Origin: Kiritimatiellia bacterium
GTDB taxonomy: Bacteria; Verrucomicrobiota; Kiritimatiellia; RFP12; UBA1067
DNA: 7,025 bases
Assembly: GCA_017547265.1 (NCBI GenBank)
Contig: JAFYQC010000031.1
Location: 1-7,025, forward strand
Direction of reading: 5' to 3'
Below the pieces are notes generated by a model. That model had not been told where the DNA came from and made no database searches. It was given only the letters and a program-made list of their open reading frames with translations. The position numbers and the translations under genes were made by a program. Positions within the stretch are counted from its first letter, which is position 1. Each line of letters begins with the position of its first letter. This document shows positions 1 to 5,537 of the stretch, piece by piece.

Positions 1-2
1 AC

Positions 3-1685
3 ATCGAATATTCACTCACCGTGGGACGGACTGTCGTCGGTGCTGATGGTCAGGTCATGCTGGAGACGGAGGGCCACACAAACATCGTCGTGAGGTTGAC
101 TGCTCCAGAAGAGCCGGGGGAGATGGGCGTCGCATATCGTGTGAAGGGCTTGGGAGAGGCGCATCATGAGAGAATAATCCTGCCAGTTCGCCCAGCCGTC
201 GCCTGGGTCGAGACTGCTGGTGTGAAAAGGGGTCAGGGGTCAGAGGTCAGGAGTCAGGGGTCAGGGGTCAGTAGTAAGGGGTCAGGAGTCAGGAGTTGGA
301 GTTCAGAGTTGGAGTTGGAGAAAGGAGAGGGAGATTCAAGTTGTAGTCAGGGGCCAGGGATTGGGAGTCCATTTGAGAAATATAGCGAGAAAGTCTATGA
401 TACTCCTCTCGGTGGATACGAGGCGGCGCTACGCTGGCTCGCGGAATATCCGCATGGCTGCCTTGAGCAGACTTCCTCGCGCATGTTCCCGCTTATCGGC
501 GCGGGCGGAATTCTCACCTCCGTCTCGCCTGCGGGGCCTGATGTTGTAGCTTCTGGCGTCAGGCGCGTCGAGTCGATGGTGAGGTCTGTCGACTTCGTGA
601 TGTGGCCCGATTGCACCTACGCGCCGTGGGATCGCGAAGTGTCGCTCTACGCCGCGCACTTCCTCGTCGAAGCGGAGAAGAACGGTTATGCGCTCAACCG
701 CCTCGCGCGTGACCGCGTCTTCAGCTTCCTGAAGCGCTGGGCGATGTCGACGAACGACACGGTGTCGGCCTACGCTTGCCACACGCTTGCGCTCGCCGGT
801 AATCCTGAGAAGGATCGCATGCTGCGGCTCTACGACGCGTCGACCAACTTGACGCTTCTTTCGCGCTCGCGTCTCGCCCGCGCATTCGCCCTGACAGGCG
901 ACAGGCGTCGCGCAGAGACGCTGCTTGCTGCGAATGTCGTGCCGTCGTCGGTGAAGGATGCTTCGTTCACCGTCCTTGCGCTTCTCGAGATCGACCCAGA
1001 CGATTCGCGCATTCTTCCGCTCGTCGCCTATCTCGACGGACAGCGCGACCGCGAGCGGCTTTCTTGGGGGACGACGGGCGACAACGCGCATGCGCTTCTT
1101 GCGATAGGCGCGTACTACCGCCACCATCCCGCGAAGAGCGGCGAGAAGTTCGTCGTGTGGCACAAGCTCTCGCTCCCAAAACCAAAGGATGTAAAGGACG
1201 AGTCGCGCGGCATTTCCATTGTGCGTCGCTACCTTACGCCCGAAGGCGGAGAGGCGGATCTCTCGAAACTCTCGCTCGGCGAGATGCTAATAGCGGAGCT
1301 TGCGATCAAGGTCGACGACACGCGCGAGCTTTCCGACCTTGTTATCGAAGACCTCTTCCCCGCCTGCTTAGAACCAGTGCATGGTGGGCTTGTCCCGAAG
1401 CGAGCGAATGCGGAGCCATCGGATTCGCGCGGAGCGAACGAAGGGACGAGCGCCCATGCACTGGTTCAGGATAGATGGGTGATGCGGTCGGACGCTCGCG
1501 ACGACAGGATGCTCGTCTTCTCCAAGAAGTTCACGCTTGCGAAGGGCGAAGAGGCGACCTTCCGCTATCCGGTGCGCGTTGTCTCGGCTGGAAATTACAT
1601 TCTTCCCGGCCCAAGTGTCGAGGCGATGTACCATCCAGATCTTCACGCCCGCCGCGCCCCAGATCGCATTTCCGTGAAGAGATGA
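3..1685 (+). CDS. Bacterial alpha-2-macroglobulin family protein, C-terminal part (5' end outside window)
   Basis: The frame is open from base 3, so the GTG at 21 is not a real start and the gene begins upstream. Residues are numbered from that GTG. Bacterial A2Ms are periplasmic, often lipid-anchored, protease traps that capture attacking proteases covalently. Residues 1-60 look like the end of the domain before the thioester domain (ends LPVRP). Residues 145-150 read HGCLEQ, the thioester motif with Cys147 and Gln150 intact, as in E. coli YfhM. Residues 120-380 form the helical thioester domain, with the family-like segment MWPDCTYAPWDREVSLYAAH. Residues 390-554 are the C-terminal receptor-like domain, with DDRMLVFSKKF and a terminal PGPSVEAMYHPD. 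Two segments look inserted: a repeat-encoded Ser/Gly-rich linker (about residues 70-117) just before the thioester domain, and residues 451-483, encoded by a palindrome. The reading frame survives both. Family call is firm; function of this copy is inferred. Confidence 0.92.
   Translation: MEYSLTVGRTVVGADGQVMLETEGHTNIVVRLTAPEEPGEMGVAYRVKGLGEAHHERIILPVRPAVAWVETAGVKRGQGSEVRSQGSGVSSKGSGVRSWSSELELEKGEGDSSCSQGPGIGSPFEKYSEKVYDTPLGGYEAALRWLAEYPHGCLEQTSSRMFPLIGAGGILTSVSPAGPDVVASGVRRVESMVRSVDFVMWPDCTYAPWDREVSLYAAHFLVEAEKNGYALNRLARDRVFSFLKRWAMSTNDTVSAYACHTLALAGNPEKDRMLRLYDASTNLTLLSRSRLARAFALTGDRRRAETLLAANVVPSSVKDASFTVLALLEIDPDDSRILPLVAYLDGQRDRERLSWGTTGDNAHALLAIGAYYRHHPAKSGEKFVVWHKLSLPKPKDVKDESRGISIVRRYLTPEGGEADLSKLSLGEMLIAELAIKVDDTRELSDLVIEDLFPACLEPVHGGLVPKRANAEPSDSRGANEGTSAHALVQDRWVMRSDARDDRMLVFSKKFTLAKGEEATFRYPVRVVSAGNYILPGPSVEAMYHPDLHARRAPDRISVKR
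229..320 (+). repeat. Heptamer/hexamer minisatellite inside the A2M gene
   Basis: Nine heptamers in tandem fill 229-291, mostly GGGGTCA or GGAGTCA with one degenerate copy GTAGTAA at 271-277. They are followed by GGAGTT-type hexamers at 292-320. A looser G-rich tail with GTCAGG and GGGAGTC words continues to about 369. The block is translated in frame as a low-complexity Ser/Gly/Glu linker. Nine heptamers make 63 bases, a multiple of three, so the frame is kept only at this copy number or one differing by three. The last 28 bases (293-320) recur exactly at 1684-1711. Similar heptamer arrays (STRR sequences) are known in cyanobacteria, but I do not claim homology. Confidence 0.95.
1371..1467. 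repeat. Long imperfect inverted repeat inside the A2M gene
   Basis: The left arm GAACCAGTGCATGG (1371-1384) is the exact reverse complement of CCATGCACTGGTTC (1454-1467). The stem continues inward: GGGCTTGTCCC (1386-1396) faces GGGACGAGCGC (1443-1453), with one bulged base and two imperfect positions, one of which is a G-U wobble in RNA. A second nested stem uses GCGAAT (about 1405) and ATTCGC (about 1426). The whole hairpin is about 97 bases and is read through as residues 451-483 of the A2M C-terminal domain. It resembles the in-gene palindromic elements known from other bacteria (REP or Rickettsia palindromic element type) in form only. Confidence 0.85.
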
Positions 1686-1711
1686 GTTGGAGTTCAGAGT
1701 TGGAGTTGGAG
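1684..1711 (+). repeat. Exact 28-bp copy of the minisatellite end, overlapping the A2M stop codon
   Basis: This block is identical over 28 bases to 293-320 and starts within the TGA stop (1683-1685) of the A2M gene. It is followed by seven T's (1712-1718). The final 15 bases, GAGTTGGAGTTGGAG (1697-1711), are the reverse complement of segments at 1811-1825 and 1903-1917, so the 3' end of the A2M transcript could fold back on the downstream repeats. The T-run looks terminator-like, but no local hairpin precedes it. Confidence 0.95.
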
Positions 1712-1744
1712 TTTTTTTGACTCGTGCTTTAACACAACCGTCAT

Positions 1745-1941
1745 CTTCTCCTACGCATACTACACGTTCTACACGGCTAAAACCCGAACTAATAAAACTT
1801 CAATTCCACTCTCCAACTCCAACTCCACTCTCCAACTTCTCTTACACGTACTACATGTTCTACACGGCTAAAACCCGAACCAAAAAAAACTTCAATTCCA
1901 CTCTCCAACTCCAACTCCAATCTCCAACTTCTCTTACGCAG
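1745..1941 (+). repeat. Two tandem ~91-bp intergenic repeat units plus a partial third
   Basis: Units begin with CTTCTC at 1745, 1836 and 1928, giving periods of 91 and 92 bases; the third copy lasts about 14 bases. Each unit holds TTCTACACGGCTAAAACCCG, then an A-rich stretch, then CTCCAACTCCAACTCC, the reverse complement of the motif next to the A2M stop. The units differ at a few positions, including a one-base length change in the A-run (1791-1798 versus 1881-1889). This occupies most of the only gene-free stretch (1686-1994), which is clearly more AT-rich than its flanks. No stop codon interrupts one frame across it, but the product would only be repeated low-complexity peptide. Confidence 0.9.
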
Positions 1942-1976
1942 CTGTAGTCGGTGCTGCGTCTTGCCATGCGCAAATT

Positions 1977-1985
1977 TGGTATAAT
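1977..1985 (+). promoter_or_regulatory. Extended -10 promoter for the exonuclease operon
   Basis: TGGTATAAT carries a perfect TATAAT (1980-1985) preceded by the extended -10 TG. No -35 hexamer lies at 16-18 bp; TTGCCA at 1961 is only 13 bp away. Counting TATAAT as -12 to -7 puts +1 near 1992, three bases before the ATG at 1995, leaving no room for a ribosome binding site. The ten bases TGGTATAATA recur at 5523-5532. ATGCGC (1966-1971) and GCGCAT (1988-1993) flank the -10 box as a 6-bp inverted repeat. Confidence 0.75.
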
Positions 1986-1994
1986 AGGCGCATC

Positions 1995-2783
1995 ATGTTC
2001 ATCAATCTTGACAGACCGCTTGTCGTGTTCGACCTCGAGACGACAGGGCTATTCCCGAAGCGCGACCGAATCATCGAGCTCGGCGCGATAAAGGTGATGC
2101 CCGACGGCACCGAGGAGGAGCGCTGCTGGCTGCTCAATCCCGGCATCCCGATTCCCAAGGAGTCCACCGACGTTCACGGCATAGCCGACGAGGACGTGAA
2201 GGACTGCCCGACCTTTGCTGACAAGGCCGACGAAATCTACGCGTTCTTCGATGGGTGCGACCTCTCCGGCTTCAATTCCGACCGCTACGACATCCCGTGT
2301 CTCGAAGAGGAGTTTGCCCGCGTCGGCAAGAACTTCGGCGTTTCTTCGCGCCGCTGCATCGACGTCCAGCGAATCTACCACAAGATGGAGCCGCGCGACC
2401 TTACCGCCGCCGTACGCTTCTACCTTGGCCGCGACCACACAGGCGCGCATGGCGCAGAGATGGACACGCGCGCGACGCTCGAGGTCTTGAAGGCGCAGAT
2501 GGCGAAGTACCCGAGTCTCCCGCAGTCTTCCGCGGAAATGGCCGAGCTCCTCTCGCCGCGCGATCCGAACGTCATCGGCCGCAACCGCGAGCTCATGTGG
2601 CGCGATGGAGAGCTTTTCGTCAACTTCGGCAAGAAGAAGGGCGAGAAGCTTCGCGACCTCCTGTTCCGCGAACAGAACTTCCTCAAGTGGATCCTGAAGG
2701 GCGACTTCGACACCGAGGTCAAGGCAGTGGTCCGCGACCTGCTTGAACATGGACGGCTTCCCGCCCCCCCCGCAGCAAAATGA
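1995..2783 (+). CDS. DnaQ-like DEDDh 3'-5' exonuclease with ExoX-like C-terminal domain
   Basis: The 262-residue cytoplasmic protein matches the DnaQ/RNase T exonuclease superfamily, which removes nucleotides from 3' ends with two metal ions. Exo I is FDLETTG with Asp13 and Glu15. Exo II is GFNSDRYDIPCL with Asp99. Exo III is HGAEMD with His152 and Asp157, so all DEDDh residues are present. Residues 195-255 (ELFVNFGKKKGEKL, then FLKWILKGDF) resemble the small C-terminal domain of exodeoxyribonuclease X-like proteins common in Bacteroidetes and PVC exonucleases; I infer a nucleic-acid contact role. It lacks polymerase III alpha domains, so a stand-alone repair or RNA-trimming enzyme is likelier than the replicative proofreading subunit. 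The start is fixed by Exo I lying at residue 12 and by the promoter immediately upstream. The stop overlaps the next start as ATGA. A run of eight C's (2764-2771) lies close to the 3' end. Confidence 0.9.
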   Translation: MFINLDRPLVVFDLETTGLFPKRDRIIELGAIKVMPDGTEEERCWLLNPGIPIPKESTDVHGIADEDVKDCPTFADKADEIYAFFDGCDLSGFNSDRYDIPCLEEEFARVGKNFGVSSRRCIDVQRIYHKMEPRDLTAAVRFYLGRDHTGAHGAEMDTRATLEVLKAQMAKYPSLPQSSAEMAELLSPRDPNVIGRNRELMWRDGELFVNFGKKKGEKLRDLLFREQNFLKWILKGDFDTEVKAVVRDLLEHGRLPAPPAAK

Positions 2784-4792
2784 CGGAAGGGGCGTTCTTC
2801 CAGGACATAGCGCTCGTCATGGCCGTAGCCGGCCTTGTGGCGGCGCTCTTCTCGCGCATGAGGTGGCCGAAGGTCCTCGGCTACATCGGCGCGGGCGTCC
2901 TGTTGAACGGCCACACCTGGGGCGGGAGTCTCTTTGCAGACCCAGGTTCCATAAGCACGATCGCGCAGCTCGGCGTCGTGTTCCTCATGTTCTCAATGGG
3001 GCTTTCGTTCTCCGCGAAGGACATGAAGAAGGTGCGCGGCGTCGCTGTTCCCTCGGCGGCAGTCGACACGATCGTGATGATCTGGCTCGGCTACACCGTA
3101 GGCACGCGCGTCTTCGGCTGGTCGCCGGTCCAGTCTGCGTTCCTCGGTGTTGCGATATGCGATTCGGCAACGACGCTTCTCGCAAAAGTCATCGACGAGG
3201 CGGGCTGGAGCTCAAGGCCGTTTGCCAAGTATGTCCTCGGCACGTCGCTTTGCGAAGACATAATCTGCGTAGGCGCAATCGCCGTCGTGACTGGGCTTGC
3301 GAATGGCGGCCGCATGTCTGCCGGCGCATTCGCCGCGTCTCTCGGCTGGCTCGCCGTCTTTTTCCTCGCGGTCCTCGTCATCGGGCTCGTCCACGTGCCG
3401 CGTCTTCTCGTCTCGGTTTCGTCGCGGAAGGACGACGAGGCGCTTGCCCTCACGATCCTCGGTGTCTGCTTCTTCGTTTCGTTCCTCGCCTACCGCTTCA
3501 ACTTCTCCCTTGCGCTCGGGGCGTTTCTCGTCGGCGTCATCGGCGCGTCGAGCGACGTGCGCGAGCGGCTTTCGTCGCTCGTCGGGCCGCTCAAGTCGAT
3601 GTTCTCCGCGATGTTCTTCGTCTCGATCGGCCTCATCGTCGACCCCGCCGCGCTCTGGGCGAACGCCGGCGCGATTCTCGTCGTCTCTCTCGTCATCGTT
3701 CTTGGCAAGCTCTTCAACAACGCCTTCGCCTCCCTCCTCTCCGGCGCGGACGTCAAGACTGCGGTGCAGAACGGCTTTTCGCTCGCGCAGATAGGCGAGT
3801 TCGCGCTGATGGTGGCGATCCTCTACGCGCAGCTCGTCGACGATCCCTCGAACCCGATGTTCTCGATCGCCGTCGGCGCGTCGCTTCTGACGACTCTCCT
3901 GAATCCGCTGATGATCCGCATGTCCGACCGTGCAGGAGACTTTGCTGAGCGCGCCATGCCGAGTCGCTTTAGGTCCGTTCACGAGGCGTATCGCGCGTGG
4001 CTCGCCAAGATCGGAGCGGCCGAAGGTTCGCCCGCGTTCCGCAAGCTGAAAGCCGAGGCGTTTCGCCTTGGCGTGTATGCAGTCCTGATGATTGCCGTCG
4101 CGACTATGTGCACTCTGCTTACGCACGTCAACTACAACGGAGTCTCGCCATTCTTTGCGTCTTACGCCCATGCATTTTTCTTCGTGCTTGCGCACCTTCT
4201 TTGCCTGCCGCTTCTGCCGCTTGGCGTCTCGGCTTCGCGCGGTCTCGCTGACGCTGTTTGCGTGATGCTCTGCGGCGAGGGCGCATCGCGGTGGCAAGTC
4301 TCCGTCCAGCAGGTCGTCCGCGCCGTAGTCTCCTTGGCGGTGCTGGCGTTCCTGTTCATTGAGTGGGCGATGGTGTCAGTCTCCATTGCGCCAAGGGGCC
4401 CGATGCTCTGGGTCGGCATCGGCGTCATTGTACTCGTCGGGATCATCGGCTGGCGCCGATTCGTCAAGGCGGGCTCTCGTGCGACGAAGCGCTTCCACGA
4501 CGCGCTTACCGCCGAGGAGCGGCGTGAGAGTCTTGCGCGGACGATGGAGCTTGCCGTGCCGGACGGCGTGGAAATCGCGCTGCCCGCGACTTCGCCCGCA
4601 ATTGGCGGCACAGTCGTATCGCTTAACATCCGCGCGAAGACCGGCGCTTCTGTCGTTTCCGTTGTGCGCGGCGGTGTGGTTGTGCGCAACGTGGGTCCTG
4701 AGTGGGAGTTTAGTGGCGGCGACACAATCGTCGCGCTTGGCGACCATGCGCAGATTGCCGCGTTAAAGGACCTTTTGGGGGTGACGTCGTGA
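2780..4792 (+). CDS. CPA2-family cation:proton antiporter with C-terminal RCK_C (TrkA-C) domain
   Basis: This 670-residue inner-membrane protein exchanges Na+ or K+ for protons. Residues 5-385 form the multi-helix Na+/H+ exchanger domain. Landmarks are YIGAGVLLNG (35-44), CDSATT with Asp128, EDI at 159-161, LGAFLVG (246-252), PLKSMFSAMFFVSIGL (270-285) and QIGEFALM (337-344), all typical of KefB/KefC-like CPA2 members. Residues 430-557 add about four further hydrophobic helices, which classical Kef proteins lack. Residues 595-667 fit an RCK_C ligand-sensing domain (IGGTVVSLNIR, then SGGDTIVALGDHAQIAAL). No GxGxxG nucleotide-binding RCK_N domain is seen, so NAD-type gating as in Kef is not expected. 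The ion cannot be decided from sequence. The ATG overlaps the exonuclease stop, with no clear ribosome binding site, which suggests translational coupling. Confidence 0.9.
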   Translation: MTEGAFFQDIALVMAVAGLVAALFSRMRWPKVLGYIGAGVLLNGHTWGGSLFADPGSISTIAQLGVVFLMFSMGLSFSAKDMKKVRGVAVPSAAVDTIVMIWLGYTVGTRVFGWSPVQSAFLGVAICDSATTLLAKVIDEAGWSSRPFAKYVLGTSLCEDIICVGAIAVVTGLANGGRMSAGAFAASLGWLAVFFLAVLVIGLVHVPRLLVSVSSRKDDEALALTILGVCFFVSFLAYRFNFSLALGAFLVGVIGASSDVRERLSSLVGPLKSMFSAMFFVSIGLIVDPAALWANAGAILVVSLVIVLGKLFNNAFASLLSGADVKTAVQNGFSLAQIGEFALMVAILYAQLVDDPSNPMFSIAVGASLLTTLLNPLMIRMSDRAGDFAERAMPSRFRSVHEAYRAWLAKIGAAEGSPAFRKLKAEAFRLGVYAVLMIAVATMCTLLTHVNYNGVSPFFASYAHAFFFVLAHLLCLPLLPLGVSASRGLADAVCVMLCGEGASRWQVSVQQVVRAVVSLAVLAFLFIEWAMVSVSIAPRGPMLWVGIGVIVLVGIIGWRRFVKAGSRATKRFHDALTAEERRESLARTMELAVPDGVEIALPATSPAIGGTVVSLNIRAKTGASVVSVVRGGVVVRNVGPEWEFSGGDTIVALGDHAQIAALKDLLGVTS

Positions 4793-5517
4793 AGAAAGCT
4801 ATCCTTGCATCGCTGGCCGTCCTTCTCGTGCTTCTCACCGTCGGCTTGCAGTTCGCGCTGCGCGCCGCGCGGCCTGCTTCTGCGCCCGCGATGACGGAAG
4901 GCGCGCTCGCAGCTTTCGGCGGGATTCGCTCCATCATCGCGGAAGTCGTGTGGTTCCGCGCCGACCGGCTGCAGGACGAAGGGCGGTACGTCGAACTCGC
5001 GCAGCTCGCCTCGACGCTCTCGTATCTTGAGCCGCACACGCCCGAGGTGTGGAGCTACGCGGCCTGGAACCTCGCCTACAACATCTCCATAATGATGCCG
5101 ACGTACGAGGACCGCTGGCGCTGGGTCTACGCCGCGATCTGCCTCATCAGGGACAAGGGGCTCGTGCTCAATCCGACGGAGAGCGAGCTCTACCGCGAGC
5201 TCGCCTGGCTCTTCGAGCTGAAGCTCGGCACGACTCTCGACATGGCCTCCCCGGTCTACCGCGAGAAGTGGCGCGAGACGGTCGAGGACGTCGCGCGGCG
5301 CAACGCCTGGGAAGAGCTGAGGATGGACAAGAAGGTGATGGACGAGGTGACCAAGGCCTACGGGATATCCGACGTCGCAGACCCCATGTATTCCGCGGTC
5401 TACTGGGCGCACATCGGCCGCGTCGTCTCGAAGAAGAAGGAGGACGTCGCGTTCCTGAACGAGATCATCCGCCAGTCGCGCGCCATCTACCGCCGATCCC
5501 ATCGCAACGAGCCTTGA
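4789..5517 (+). CDS. Conserved membrane-anchored helical protein of unknown function
   Basis: The 242-residue product starts with MKK and one hydrophobic helix (residues 4-24), read as an uncleaved anchor or signal peptide that places the rest outside the cytoplasmic membrane. The body is helical and aromatic-rich: FGGIRSIIAEVVWFRADRLQDEGRYVEL (43-70), then a run ending PEVWSYAAWNLAYNIS (85-100), then DRWRWVYAAICLIRDKGLVLNP. I recognise this as a type seen in Verrucomicrobia/Lentisphaerae genomes and usually left as hypothetical; its repeat-like helices resemble degenerate TPRs. No catalytic motif is visible. The GTG start overlaps the antiporter stop as GTGA, with a G-rich GGGGGTGA seven bases upstream as a possible ribosome binding site. 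An in-frame ATG at 4891 would remove the anchor and is less likely. Coupling to the antiporter suggests co-expression; a functional link is unproven. Confidence 0.8.
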   Translation: MKKAILASLAVLLVLLTVGLQFALRAARPASAPAMTEGALAAFGGIRSIIAEVVWFRADRLQDEGRYVELAQLASTLSYLEPHTPEVWSYAAWNLAYNISIMMPTYEDRWRWVYAAICLIRDKGLVLNPTESELYRELAWLFELKLGTTLDMASPVYREKWRETVEDVARRNAWEELRMDKKVMDEVTKAYGISDVADPMYSAVYWAHIGRVVSKKKEDVAFLNEIIRQSRAIYRRSHRNEP

Positions 5518-5522
5518 TTTTA

Positions 5523-5531
5523 TGGTATAAT
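5523..5531 (+). promoter_or_regulatory. Extended -10 promoter giving a predicted leaderless transcript
   Basis: TGGTATAAT, with TATAAT at 5526-5531, lies just after the stop of the preceding gene. The predicted +1 is base 5538, the A of the ATG start codon itself, which would make the mRNA leaderless. No Shine-Dalgarno sequence precedes this ATG, and no -35 hexamer is visible at 16-18 bp (CGCAAC there). The same ten bases, TGGTATAATA, occur before the exonuclease gene. Confidence 0.75.
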
Positions 5532-5537
5532 ACGGAC

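Noticed and set aside
1684..1718. Rho-independent terminator after A2M
   Set aside because: A T-run is present, but the preceding 28 bases are purine/T-rich and cannot form a local hairpin; only distant pairing is possible.
1745..1941. CRISPR-like array
   Set aside because: Only two full units of about 91 bases exist, nearly identical throughout, with no unique spacers and no cas genes.
1687..1947. 86-codon open frame in the intergenic region
   Set aside because: It is simply the translation of the tandem repeats from a TTG codon, with no ribosome binding site.
1961..1966. TTGCCA as a -35 box for the exonuclease promoter
   Set aside because: The spacer to TATAAT is only 13 bp, too short for normal sigma-70-type recognition.
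2743..3948. 401-codon plus-strand frame overlapping the exonuclease and antiporter
   Set aside because: The product is Arg-rich and reads the antiporter gene out of frame; the antiporter frame shows all CPA2 motifs.
4891..4901. ATGACGGAAGG, also found at the antiporter start (2780-2790), as an alternative start for the anchored protein
   Set aside because: It is in frame but would remove the MKK hydrophobic anchor, and the GTG at 4789 has the overlap and spacing expected of the true start.
4162..5502. 446-codon open frame on the minus strand
   Set aside because: It lies antisense to the antiporter and the anchored protein, both with clear family features. Long antisense frames are expected in GC-rich coding DNA, and its Arg/Asp/Val-rich product has no recognisable domain.
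5049..5537. Upstream extension of the gene starting at 5538
   Set aside because: The extension lies wholly within the preceding gene in another frame and encodes Arg-rich nonsense; hydrophobic helices and the promoter support the ATG at 5538.
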